Assembly: GCF_027409185.1 (NCBI RefSeq)
Contig: NC_084472.1
Span: 50,393,427 to 50,457,426 of the forward strand
Direction of reading: 5' to 3'
DNA length: 64,000 nucleotides
Origin: Cynocephalus volans
Lineage: Eukaryota; Chordata; Mammalia; Dermoptera; Cynocephalidae
Within the stretch, counting starts at the first letter, position 1. Every line of letters begins with the position of its first letter. The position numbers and the translations under genes are program-made. Under the pieces are notes generated by a model that did not search any database, had not been told where the DNA came from, and worked only from the letters and a program-made list of their open reading frames with translations. Positions 9,657 to 21,649 of the stretch are shown here, in pieces.

Positions 9657-11160
9657 TTGGGGATGTTCCTCCCAGGAATTTATTTCTCAATATTGTGGTG
9701 AAGGTCATTTTCTGGGCACCCTCCCTGAGTGAGTGAACATATTTTACTGAAAAATTCACTCTAGCATTCCAATTTCCCTGAGCCCATGAATATCTTTTTT
9801 GCAGGGTACCAAGGAAGTTCTGGAATTTCAACTTCATTTAGTGTAAACTAGCTTTGGGTCTATATTTCAATCAAACAACAAAGCAAATTGTTAGAATTGT
9901 TCCTAGCTCCTGGAGCTAAAACATTCCATTTGGATTCTCTCCTTAACAGCCCATATCAATTAATTTAATTTAGCCAGATCTAATTATCTATGCCTTCCTC
10001 CTTCATCCTACAACCTTAAGATCCATTCTGACACATATTCCCCAGATTTCCATCAATATAATTTGGCAACATCATTCAATTCTTTGTATATATTATACCT
10101 CCTCAGTGGTCACATTTCGTGGCTCATGGGGCCTGCTGGAACTTGAGCCTGGTTATATGTCTAGAAACAAAAAGGGTGGTGGGTGTTGCTTTTGAGGATC
10201 AGCAGGGCTTTGCAAGGCAACTTCTTCAAGATAGGCCATTGCAATTTCTTCAAGCAAGGAAGGACCAACCTCCTCAGGCAGGAATAGAAGCACTGCTTCT
10301 ACTGCCAAAGAAGGCTTGGCAGAATTTAGGAGTCTCATGCACTTAGGTGTTCCATGTACCTGGCTTCACTGGAATGTCCCTACCCCAATATGTCCCCATC
10401 CCAATTTTCAGGATCCCATTTCTTCCTAATTATGTTCTAACTGTAACAAAAGGAACACCTGCTTGGGGGTTGTAAATTCTACTCGCAATTCAGTTATTTG
10501 TAGGATTAGATTTCCTTTGTTTTTCAAAGGAAACTCTGGTGCTGTAGCAGAAAAGTTTTCTTGCAAGGTGGCAGAAGAAACTTTCAGATCCCTTATGCAG
10601 ACATTGAGCTTAGAATTTAAAGCCCTGAATTCATCCTTTTCTTTCTTCCAAGTTCTCTTAGGAACAACCAACCAACACCATTTTATTTCTTATATTGACT
10701 AAAGTATTCTATGCCAGTGACAACTTTGTCATCCAGAATCTTGCCTTTCATTAGCACTTAGTTACAGGTACCCACAAGGGACAATCTGACTGTTTTGCCA
10801 TTACATGCTATGGACTACCAGGAAACAGGGTCATTAGGGCCTTTAAATCTAATCAGATCAGAGAACCGACTCCAGAAAGCTCAGAACCAATTCAGAGAAC
10901 ACATCCATTGTCGGGGCAGCTGGTTAAGCCATTCTCTGTTAGGCTATTGTCCTTCAACTTGAAGCTTCTAGTCCACACACAGAACGTGTGGAATTAGTGT
11001 GGAATGATTGATGTGGAAATAATGGTTGAATTTGAATCCATAATTGTGAGCTGTAGACCAGGACAGACTGAAACCTTGTCAGAACTTGTCTCTGACATTG
11101 ATGGTGTCCTGCATAAGGCCTCTTCACCAACACAGCAACACACATGAGAGAGAGGGGGCT
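9657..11160. other. Possible decayed provirus interior or plain intergenic sequence
   Basis: The sequence follows the LTR and its primer-site-like stretch, so internal retroviral remains are plausible. The minus-strand open frames at 10,153-10,338 and 10,426-10,671 show no motif I recognise. No second LTR was found. No gene can be supported. Confidence 0.35.
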
Positions 11161-11164
11161 CCCG

Positions 11165-11330
11165 AAATGCAAATCTGATCGAATCACTTCTCTTCTTAAA
11201 CTCATGACTCCACATTGCCCACAGGACAGTCCATGCTCCTTACGGCTATCAAGACCCCTGCCCACCTGCTCTGCTCCCTCCATCTGCACCCAGCTTCCTA
11301 CTGTTAAGCCATCTGCAACTCCTTAGTGTT
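11165..11330 (+). mobile_element. L2-type LINE fragment
   Basis: AATCACTTCTCTTCTTAAAC, CATTGCCCACAGGACAGTCC and ACGGCTATCAAGACCCCTGC follow the pattern of a widely repeated L2 stretch. Confidence 0.5.
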
Positions 11331-12347
11331 CTAGGAAATGGGGTGTTCCAAGAATGGGGTCAATGTACTTTCAACTTTCTTCTTTACTTTCTCGGTGTGG
11401 AAATTTCATTCTTTTTCCCCAAGATTAATTTCAATTTCAATTGCTGTTTTCACTGTGAAGTCTTCTCTAAGGACACTCTGTTACTTCCCTGGTCCCCAAT
11501 CCCATTGGTGTTGTTCTTCTGCACTGTCAAATACAGAAGCTCATTTCCACTACAACACCTTCCATTTCTTTCCCACCCCAGCCCCATCTCCCCAAGACTG
11601 TGTCCCTCCCACCTTACCCCAGTCCCCTCCCCTCAAGACTGTGTCCCATCCACGTCCTTCCCCCAAGGCTGTGACCCTCCCACCCCTCCCCAACATCTAT
11701 GCTCCCAAGACTGTCACCTCTTAAGGGAGGGTTATATCTTGCATGCACATCTCCTGCTCAGCAGGCTCCACAGAGGTTTGAGGAATGAATGAACACTTGA
11801 TCTGTATAGTTACAGGCTGCAGTGGCCTTGTGAAATGAGATGGTAATGGTGCACCAAATCAAATACTTCTCTTGGGAAGTTCTCTGGGCAAGTTGTGCTT
11901 TTCCTCCAGTCTGGACCATTAGCTATATGGCCTCAGGCAATTCAGAAAGAGGAACTTTCAAATTGCTTTAAGTCCTGGCAGAGGGGATAAATGAACACAT
12001 CTTTATTAAATGGTTTCTGTGTGCCTGGTGCTTCAGAAAATTAACTCCTTCTGATCTTTTCACAAAGGTGGTGCCCTCCTGGGGCCAGGGCCTGTGATAC
12101 CTGAGCTCTTGTGTTTACCTTTGCTTCATTCTTCCCTTCTGAAAGACAAGGTGGTCCAGGGCGCTACGTGAAGAATTTAGATCTCATCTTAGTCACTTAC
12201 TGGAAGCATGATTTTGGTAACTTGATCTAAGGTCTCTGGGCCTTGTGTTTCTCTTTAAACCTCATTGTATTATTGTGAAAATAAGTTGCATATTGATTCT
12301 AGAATCCATGTCACACAGCAAAATTTGGGGACCATTTTTACTGATTT
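11331..12347. other. Intergenic, no gene seen
   Basis: A C-rich imperfect repeat of CCCCAAGACTGTGTCCCTCC-like units lies at about 11,590-11,720. It keeps a 149-codon frame open by composition only. Nothing else recognised. Confidence 0.6.
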
Positions 12348-12500
12348 TAGGATCAGGAGTCAGATGGCTTGGATTCCAATCATACCCTTTTCTGCTGTTT
12401 ACCTACCAACCTCTGGAAGCCTCAATGTCTTCACCTGTGATACGAGAATAATAATACCCAGCTGATAGAATTCTGTGAATTAAATAAAATAATGCACAAA
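12348..12500 (+). mobile_element. MIR SINE
   Basis: AGGAGTCAGATGGCTTGG, AGCCTCAATGTCTTCACC, ACGAGAATAATAATACCCAG and GTGAATTAAATAAAATAATG follow MIR from its centre to its 3' part. Confidence 0.7.
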
Positions 12501-15500
12501 CTGGGTTTAGAAGAGAGAAAATGTTATCTTTTTTATTTTTTATGATTTAGTTTATTGAGATGTATATTTTTAAATTCACTTTACATTCAAATAGAGTGCT
12601 CCAAAATGCCCACTGTTTCTCTTTTCATTTATGCTTGTTTTCATGTTTTATCTCTACAAGAGATTTTAATTTTCTTTGGATAACAAGTTTGCTTTCTTCC
12701 CTGTACCCAACACAGTGGTTTTGATCCATGATCTATCATCTCCAGATGTTACTGCATTGGTTTTTTTGTTTTTGTTTTTCTTTTAAGTTGATGGGATAAT
12801 CTTAGGCAGAATCCAGATGATGGAAAAGTTGTGTCTGAATTAAAGAGGAAGAGAAGGAACCCTGGCATGAATGAAGGCTCAGGGAGGGGCAGGCTTTTTG
12901 GGGTGCTGGATTGTCTGGTTGGAAGGAAGCCTACAGAAGCTGCCACTGCGGAGGAAGAACACCATCAGGCAGGCTGGTGGTTGGCCTGCAATCCCACAAG
13001 TGGAGCCATATTCTAAATTAGAAAAGACATTCGACATATTTTAATCAAAGCAAGCGAATTTCTTCTTTGAGCCTCAGACAACACCAGCAGATTTGGGGTC
13101 ATGAAATGTCCGCTGGCCTTAACATCAAACAGATCTGGATCTGCCTCTGAGTTACTTTCCCCCTGGTGCCCTGCACAGACCACAGCCCTCGGAGTCTTGC
13201 TTATTTTCTGAGGTGTGGAGGATAATACTGATTCCTTAGATTTACAGTGAAGCTTAACAAAATGATGTTTCTGGAAGTGCCATCACTGTGGACACAGCTT
13301 TCATGAGGTTGAGACTCTGATCGAACACAGGTCTTATGAGACAGTTCCTTCTGCTTTCAGATTTTTCTAACACTAGGTAGGCAGGAATTTCATTATATGC
13401 AAGAGAAAATGGGAAATCACAGTAGATTGTGGAAAGGTGCACAGTATGATCCAGATGACTCTGCCTATGAGGGAAGAATTGTGGCCAGGGTGGGGCTGGG
13501 ATGGGACAAGAGTTGCAAATAGAGGCCAATGCTACCATCCTTTGGGTAGGGCCTGTGTGCATAATCACATGCCCCACAATCTCTATGGCATACATTATTT
13601 CCTACATGTCAATGTGGATGGAGCACACCAGGCACATTATAATACGTATTCCAGGATGTAGGTAGTGTTATTTCCATTTCACAGATGAGCATAATGGGTG
13701 AGGTGAAGTGGCTTATTCAACAACATATATCTTAATGATATTAGGTGGTTAAGGCCCTGTATAAGCTTTCACTTGTGATATGAGAAAGGAAAGAAAGCTT
13801 CTCTCTCCTTTTTGCTATTAACGATTGTCAATGTGAATTTAAATGGCTTTTGGAGCAAAGTGTGGTAGAAATATAAGATAATAATGAGAGCACCGCCTCT
13901 TCCCCCCCCGGCTCTTTGCGTCAGGCATCCTTTGCTGAGCACACTTTGGATACCCACTCTTCGCACACACCTAATTCAGAGGCCCACACCTCTCACCATC
14001 TATAGGGCCCTCTACCCAACTGCCTCTTACCCCTCCCCTGCAGCTTCCCACCTCCTTTGTGGAGACTGCCCACATGGGATTCTTTCCCTCCCTTGCTGGC
14101 GTCATACTCTTTGTCATACCCGGTGCTCTTCCTACCATCAGTGACACCCCAGCCTCTTCACTTTAGGCCTCTACAACTCCCATTCATTTTATCTGCTCTG
14201 TTTTAGTTGCTCACACACGGCCTTGGGTGTAGGATCTGGAGGGCAACAGTGTCCTTTTATTGACATAATGCTATGTTACAAAGAGTTCTTAGGCAGCTTG
14301 TAGAGCTCAGCCATGATCTGAGGGGATTGCGCAGATGGAGCCTCACTCAGAGCCCCACTCAACTTCTCTGTGCAAGGTGTGGGGTGGCCTACATTCTCCT
14401 GCAAGGCCTTGGAGTAATCCAATGGAAGCATGCAGCTACTTCCATCCCTCCTCATCCACAGGGCTCTGCACATGCGAGCCCCAAATAATTCTGTAGACCA
14501 CAAGTGTTGGCCAGGGTTTCCAGGTATGGTTCTTTGGGCGAGGAGAAAGTGATGAAAATGTGAAAAATGTATTGTCATGGTTTAAGCTACCTAGTTGTCT
14601 TTCTACAAGTCCACTTCTTCCCAGTGCAGAAAAGCTTGTCGTCGTTTTAAATCCATTATCTGCTCTACCTGTCAAAATACACCTTACACCTGAAAGTCAC
14701 CTTTACACACATCCTGCCTTTTCAGGAACCCATCCAGTGCCTCTCTCCACCACACCCTAGCATGGTCTGCTCTGCCTTATGGCAATTATTGCTGGTCATA
14801 CAGATGCATCAGTTGTCTTCCAACTGGACTTCTTAAATGTAGGGACTCTTGCCTTTTTAACCCCCCCAGAACTTTTGACTCAATCAGCACTCAATAATAA
14901 ATTCATTGATGAATGATGTGATTAACCACTCATTCAGTTTATGGGTGTATAATTCTCCCCAAACTCCCCTTCTGTTCCTACCTGTCTTCTTCTTCCTGCT
15001 TCAATACCTTTCATCAAAGAGGTATGGATTTTTGAGAGACGTCGATAAGTGGGAGGAATTGTAAATGTCAAAATCTGCCGATTTCCTACTAGTTTGGTTG
15101 GGCAGTGTCTGGAAGTGACTTGATAAGATCCTAAGACCACAGTATGCTGTGAAAACTATGCTGCCCGTCAACACTCAAAATCTAAGTGGGCTGGACCATA
15201 GCAATGTGGGATCCTGGACTGGATCTTGGAACAGAAAAAGGGTACTAGTGAAAAAACTGGTGAAATTCAAAAGTATCAATGTTAATGTCTTAGTTTTGAC
15301 AAGTGTACCATGGCTATCTTATGCTGAGGGGAAGCTGGGTGAAGAGTACGTGGGCATGTTATGTATGATCTTTGCAACTGCTCTGAAAATCTAAAATTAC
15401 TCCAAAAGACAAAGTTTATTTTTAAAAAAATGGGTGGGCCAGAGTGAAAATTTGAGTCTGGCTAGCAGTTTCTTGTTGTGTGAACATTCTCACATCTAGT

Positions 15501-17768
15501 TGTAGCCCAACAATTTGTAGAATAAGGTTGAGAACTGCAAGGAGGTTTAGAAACTCTATTTAAAAAAAAATCCATGAAAAAGCAGGAGAAAAGATAAAAG
15601 CAAAACAAAACAAAAAAATAGACCTGTATGCAGCTGGTGGGGGAGGCATCATATTAAATGGGAACTGGGTCTGGTCCTTCAGGAGGTGCAGTGACCACTG
15701 GGCTCCATCATGACACTGGCTCCTTGTTTTAGCTCCAAGGACTTGAGCACTTATCTTTGCCTTCATTTCCTCATCTTTACAGTGACCTCACCTGGTAAAA
15801 TAACTCCAGGTGTAAAATAATTCCTAACAAAAACTGAGTTTTCCTGTTCTTCAAACTTTTGTTATTTTTTCTCAAGAACAAGAGTTCCTCGCCCATGGGC
15901 TGGTTACGGCCAAAAACCTCAAGCCAGCAGGTCTAACTGTGCATGAGCATTTTCACTTTGCTGTTGGCAAGTTCCTGCTTCCTCTTTGAAGAAGTTTTAT
16001 GCCAATTTCAAAGCCCTTTGACTTCTAAATATAGTGTAACAGATGTGACTGAAGACCATATTATTTTCTGTGTTGCACCAAGGGTCTTTCTTTTACCCAG
16101 AAGAGCCAGACACCAGTCCAATCCTGGTTAGGCTCAACCATCTCGATCAAGGTGAATGGGACTGGTTCTATTGCGTTTTCAAGCACCAAACCTCTGGCTA
16201 CCTTACACCAGATTTTCTTAACTTGATCCATGAATAAGTGTCCATGCCTGGACACTAGAGAGATTTGTTAGCTCCTTAAAAGCTGATTGTGACATTTCAT
16301 ATACATATGCTTTTTTTCTGCAGAGTGGTTTCATTCATCTTCAAAGGATCCACAGCTCAGAAATGGTAAGAAACATTGCTTTAGATACATAGCTTTCCAT
16401 TAGATACATAGCTTTCCATAGCAAAAAGCCTAAACTGTAAGACACTTGTTATATTTAGGTATAGACTCAATAATATTAACGTCTATTACTTTAAATACCT
16501 GGGTATTAGCTGGTTAGCTGGCTGATTTGACTTTTTGACCCTACAGTGCCCAGTATTTATCTAGGGGCTGCACTCCAATGAACACAAGCTAATAACTGAT
16601 GGTTTCTCCTAGCCGTGGCATTGAGCCTTCCTTTCCTGAACACTTGTGGATTTTCACAAAAAGAACATTTGTTCATCGAACCTTCTCAATTTAAATGATC
16701 TCTCAGGAGTACCAAGATGACTCTGGCTCTTGTCCTTCTAGTCCTTTCAAAAATGGCCATATTTACAACACAGGCCATGACCAGGGAGAATGTGAACTTG
16801 TGACTAGTTTGAAGTAGGGGCATGCCTTATTGAACATGAGATCTGGCTGGCAGAGAAGGAAGGGTCCCAAGTGTTATTTAAAAGTCTAATCCTGGGGTGA
16901 TTTGAAAATAAGCAGCATACTAGTTTTTCTATTGTTCTCAAGCTCCCACATGAGATTTCTTAGGCTGTCAAGAGAAAGGTGTTCTACAGTTAAAGCCTAG
17001 AATACAAGTTTCACTTGGTATTGATGGATTCAATTATAACACTGAAAATGATTCCCTATTTCAACTCCTTTGTATATATATTCCTTTCTTCATTTCCAAC
17101 ATTATTGAGATCTTAACTTTTGAATAATATTTTAGCTTTTCCAGCAATTTAACTTCCCTTTGAAAAAGAACCAAAGTCTAAACTCAATGTACCCTTAAAA
17201 TGTGGTCCTTTTAAATAAAACACAATGTTAATAGACAATGTAAGAGACATTGAAGGGGTGCCCAGGCTCATTTTCCCCTTTTCAGTAGTAGTTACATGAT
17301 CAAATATAATACTAAAAGACTAAATGGTTGTGGCTCTTTTATATATATTTAAAACACACAGTAAGAACATAAGAACATCTCAAATCATTTAGAAGGTAAA
17401 AGGGGTAATCAACCAAAATCTTTGGAAATTTCAAAAATTTAAGTATCTGCAAACAATCCAACCAAAAAGGAAAAATCCCAACATTTGGCTATGGAGGGCA
17501 CTTTACATGTGAACCAAATGGCGTTATAACATTTTCCTTCAGGTAAACTAGTCACTAAATCCCATTAGAAAGAATACAAGAGCAATATCGGAGACATCCC
17601 CAAACACCATGTACTCGAGTAGAACATTGTTATGAAATGCTCATCTACCGCGGGCTTTCCTTTACTTTGCATACATCACATTTCTACAGAGCAATGTTGA
17701 AACAGCCTCCAAGTCTTGCAAAGTAGTTTGATGTCCATTCTACAAAAATATTTACTTACAGAACATAA
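12501..17768. other. Intergenic downstream of TCF4
   Basis: No gene recognised. An L2-like tail is at about 14,830-14,920 (CAGCACTCAATAATAAATTC). A 20-bp tandem duplication of TTAGATACATAGCTTTCCAT lies at about 16,380-16,420. Short ORFs at 13,254-13,595, 14,276-14,578 and 13,884-14,144 overlap each other on opposite strands and have no domains. From about 17,400 the sequence begins to look like the conserved 3' end of TCF4. Confidence 0.6.
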
Positions 17769-17779
17769 TGCTGAATAAT

Positions 17780-17785
17780 TTTAAT
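17780..17785 (-). terminator. TCF4: Predicted distal poly(A) signal ATTAAA
   Basis: Minus-strand ATTAAA followed by TTATTCAGCA and then a T/G-rich stretch gives a plausible cleavage site near 17,769. It is the last good candidate before sequence that looks intergenic and fits a human-like 3'UTR length. Confidence 0.5.
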
Positions 17786-18451
17786 CTGTACATATTTTCC
17801 CTCCCATCATAGGTGACACGCGTTAGTCTGTACAAGTCAGGAAAAAAACCATCTGGTTGTTTACATCTGGATTAATAGTCAACAGAGCCAACCAGACTGG
17901 TGGGGTGGGTATAGTTTGAGAAAGTATAAATACAGTGTAATATTAATTGTGGTTAACAATATTCAGCTTTTAACAAAGTGATACAAAATAAATCATCTTA
18001 GATTTTTGACTGAAAAGATCTAGCTGAGGATGTTCTGCCAAACAGCCGACCAACTGATCCAAAAGTTTAAGGCTGACTTGACTTAGCAACCTGCAGCACA
18101 ACCGAAACATTGGCGCAGTTCAGAGCTCTTCGAATGCATAGCTTCAGTGTTACACACACATTAATTATATTCCTTCAATTAGTTAATCCTCTAGACAGTT
18201 TTCTTTTTGTTTTGCATGCATCCCGTTCCATTTTCATTAAGGGCATCTCTTCCTTGATCAATCATGTGCTTTAGCTTTTCAATTTATTTTTATTTCTTTT
18301 TTGTATGTTTTGTTTGTTAAGCTGTCAATACCTCCAACACTTGGAAAATGAAATATAGATGCAGTCTTACTTACAGAAGAGAATTATAACTACATGAACA
18401 AAGCAAAATGAAATGAAACAAGTATCAGAAACAGTTTATAAAAATGGCACA

Positions 18452-18457
18452 TTTATT
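18452..18457 (-). terminator. TCF4: Alternative poly(A) signal AATAAA
   Basis: Minus-strand GTAGCAATAAATG contains a perfect AATAAA. It overlaps an 8-mer match to the miR-137 seed (18,453-18,460). Other AATAAA hexamers on the same strand are at 18,293-18,298, 18,299-18,304 and 19,007-19,012. Confidence 0.5.
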
Positions 18458-18460
18458 GCT
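18453..18460 (-). promoter_or_regulatory. TCF4: miR-137 8-mer seed match
   Basis: The minus strand reads AGCAATAA, a full 8-mer complement of the miR-137 seed. TCF4 is a reported miR-137 target in human. Whether this is the tested site I cannot tell. Confidence 0.5.
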
Positions 18461-19884
18461 ACAGAACGGTCATGTACATGACTTCATCGAATAACTACAG
18501 ATGGGAAACAGGTAATGGCCTAGACCAAGCTGGGTTTGTTTTTATCTTGAAGGAACTCCAGCACACAACCTGTTTGGACACGTCTACAAATCAGAAATAC
18601 ACCAAAAACATGAAAAAATCGAGGCACTCAGCCACACATTGAAAACAAGGTGTAACTGTTTATCTTTTTTTTTTTTTAATGTTTTCCTTTTTTCTTTTTT
18701 TAACAATTTTTTTTTTAGTTTTTAATGCTGCAGCTATGTGTACAGTCGCAAAAAATTTCCCCGCTGCGACCTACAACTAAAAAACAAAAACAGAAACAAA
18801 AAACAAAAAAAAGCTACCATACAGTTTCATCTTGGTAACACATGGTAAAATAACATCTTTTAAATAGTAAAATAAAGTAACAAACTTTTACTCATAATGA
18901 TTCCAAAAATCTACAAAGAAGAAATATTCAGAATCTGACAACTTTTTTTTTGTAATATTCGTGGTATAAAAGGATTGCTCCTGCGAAAAATAAGCCAAAT
19001 ATATTTTTTATTTTTAAATTTAGGGTTTTTTTTTTCCTACTAGGGTGTACTACAGTCTATTTTATAGCAAAAAGAGCACTAGACAAACAAAGCTTTATAA
19101 CAAAAAGCCAGGCACTGATACATGGTAAATCTCTGCTTTTTTTTTTTCTTATCTTCACTTAATTGCATCACAAGTAACAAGAATGAAAAAGGCCACAGTT
19201 CATATATTTTCACCATTACATATGTCTATAATACTTGAAATGAATATGGCAAAACCAGCACTGCACAAAGAGGAGTCCACTTCAAGTCCCATGAGAAAGA
19301 GCATGTCTCTAAAGAAAAACAAAACCAAAGCAAAATAAAAAGAGAGGCCTGAAGGCCTTGGTGCCCCATTGTGTTGGAATTCATCATATTCCATCTTGAT
19401 TTTTTTTGCTTCCAGTCAGCCAGCAGACTAAATTTTTGTGCTTGTTTATGCTGAAATTGTTTCATTCCTGACTCAAGTTCACTTTTGGACACAGATCATA
19501 TATTCTGTCTGTTGGATGCAAAGACGAAAATCCTCTTAACCCCAAGTCTTGGTTCGACTCCCACCCCACTCCCCAATCCCTCATCAAAATAAAGATCACA
19601 AAAAAAAAAAAAAAAAAAAAGTCAAGAAATAGGAAAAAGCAAAACACAAAAGGAAATTGGAAGACTGAATCAGAACCAGTTGCACCACTGGGTGGACTGA
19701 CAGTTGTATAAACATTAGTGTTCCTTGCAGCTACACAGAAGACAAATGGTAAAAATTTCTAGATGAACAGATCCCTATTCTGCATATTCATAAATTACTT
19801 GAATGTGGAGGTGGATCAACTGTTCCAAGTTGCTTTTCAAGTCCAAGATTCTTAAAGAGATCCCCAGCCTGCAAGTATCATCAT

Positions 19885-19945
19885 CTACCTACCTATACAT
19901 ATACATATATATATACATACATATATATATATATATATGTATATG
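19885..19945. repeat. TA/TG alternating tract in 3'UTR
   Basis: An alternating purine-pyrimidine tract of repeated ATACAT, (AT)n and GTATATGTATAG. Parts are self-complementary, so a hairpin in the mRNA is possible. It also contains TGTATATA on the minus strand, another Pumilio-type motif. Confidence 0.7.
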
Positions 19946-20883
19946 TATAGTATAGCATGGACCCTTATGAAATATTTGTATAGTACTTTAATCCTGTCTT
20001 CTGCTAAATTTCAGTTGAAAATCCAGTGCAGGATACCAATATCTTACCTGGGTTTGATCATTACAAAATGACAAGAAAAAAACACACCAAAAAGGCCACA
20101 TTCCCTTTTTTCTTCTTTAATGGGGATACAACCCAATTAATACGGATAGGTGCAGATCAAGTTTCTCCACCAAGCAAAAAGTAGCGAGCAGCCATTGGTG
20201 GCCTGGAAAGTTTTTCGCTTATTTCCAAAGGGAATTCAACAATAGAGGTACTACATTACTGGGTAATGCACACATCAAAGCTGGTGAGCAATAAATTGCA
20301 GCTTTTACTCTGTTTGAGTGAGAACAAAATATAAAGCACCAATTTAAAAAATAACCAAATGACTACAATTTAATTTTTTGCTTTGTTTATAGATTTGAAA
20401 AACTTTAATTCAGCTCTATTAAGCACCTTTATGATAACATGTATCAAAAGTGCCATTCTTAAAATGTACATCAATGCAGGGAGTGTTTCCAGTTCCCTAA
20501 AGAGTAAACACTGTATTTTCGTCTGTACACTTACCCTGAATGTCATCAGAGTATACCTGCTTCCTATATAATATTGTTCCTAGGGATACCCGCCTTGGTA
20601 GACTATACAACGTGAGTGCAGAATGTACCACTAAAAGGAAATCTTTAACATACTGGGGTAACAAGTACACATGGTTTCCATTATGCAGGGAGGAGGGGAG
20701 AGTACACATTATCATCTTCCACGCCCTTCATTGAGTCCCTCTGTTCGTACATTTCACAGGCAAGCCCCCAAATGACTTTTCATCCAGTTTGATATCTGCT
20801 ATTCTCCTAAGGTTTTAATCCACCTCCACATTTTAGGAACTTATCAACAAATCAAAGTATTTTAGTTTTATCCCTACTGAACA

Positions 20884-20891
20884 TATTTACA
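20884..20891 (-). promoter_or_regulatory. TCF4: Pumilio recognition element
   Basis: Minus-strand TGTAAATA matches the Pumilio consensus UGUANAUA. A second identical element is at 22,324-22,331. Both are in the 3'UTR exon. Confidence 0.4.
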
Positions 20892-21612
20892 GTTTTCAAC
20901 ACATACACAGCTAATCAAAATGTTTATGGGTTTGTAAAAGATGACCACGTGGTAACTATCTTATTTGTTCTTACATTTTCAGAAATGAACATAAAATTCA
21001 GATTCTTGTAGCTCACTATTTCATTTAAATGAGACTTTTTTTTTAAAAGCACACAGTTTAAAAAAAACCAAAAACTGATACAATGTATTAAAACACATAA
21101 TAACAAGAGTCTACATGTAAAAATATAACTTTTACATACACAATTTCAAAATAATGATACGTTTGCCATTTGTTGCATAAAATTTACAAATGTATTTCAT
21201 TACTCTAGAACTGGCAAAACAGGAGAACAGATGGAACATTTAGACCATTTTGATGTATTTATGGCATTTACTCAGTGCTGATAGGTGGAAAAACTACTTG
21301 AACAGGGATTTTTTTTTTCTTAATACATGCCAAGATTGTGTGGCTGTAAAAATAGAAACGAGTTAGAGACAAAAGGATGCTGACAAATACTTAACTAGGA
21401 GCACTATTTGTTTACTGCACTATACACCAAAGTCAATCATTATAAAGATTCACGATGGAAGTTGGTTCAATTGTGCCCAGACGTCAAAGCTAGCTATCTG
21501 ATGAGTTGCTGTGCCATAGCTTGATCTATGTTTCTATCAAATATGTTAAGTACAAACTTCATTCATACTGGCCAGAGAAATACTGCACTACCCCTCCTCA
21601 AAAAAGTGCAAC

Positions 21613-21649
21613 TTAATGCTTTAGGACTTATAAGGCTTGTTATAATGCT
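21613..21649 (-). promoter_or_regulatory. TCF4: Paired miR-155 seed matches
   Basis: Minus-strand AGCATTAA (8-mer) at 21,613-21,620 and AGCATTA (7-mer) at 21,643-21,649 lie 30 nt apart. A second 8-mer is at 18,722-18,729 and another 7-mer at 17,766-17,772 straddles the predicted cleavage site. Confidence 0.45.

Noticed and set aside
10153-10671. Minus-strand open frames that might be retroviral remains
   Set aside because: No motif was recognisable and the frames are short. Left as an open possibility in the region entry only.
11343-11792. 149-codon frame
   Set aside because: Driven by C-rich imperfect repeats and overlapped by another frame of similar length.
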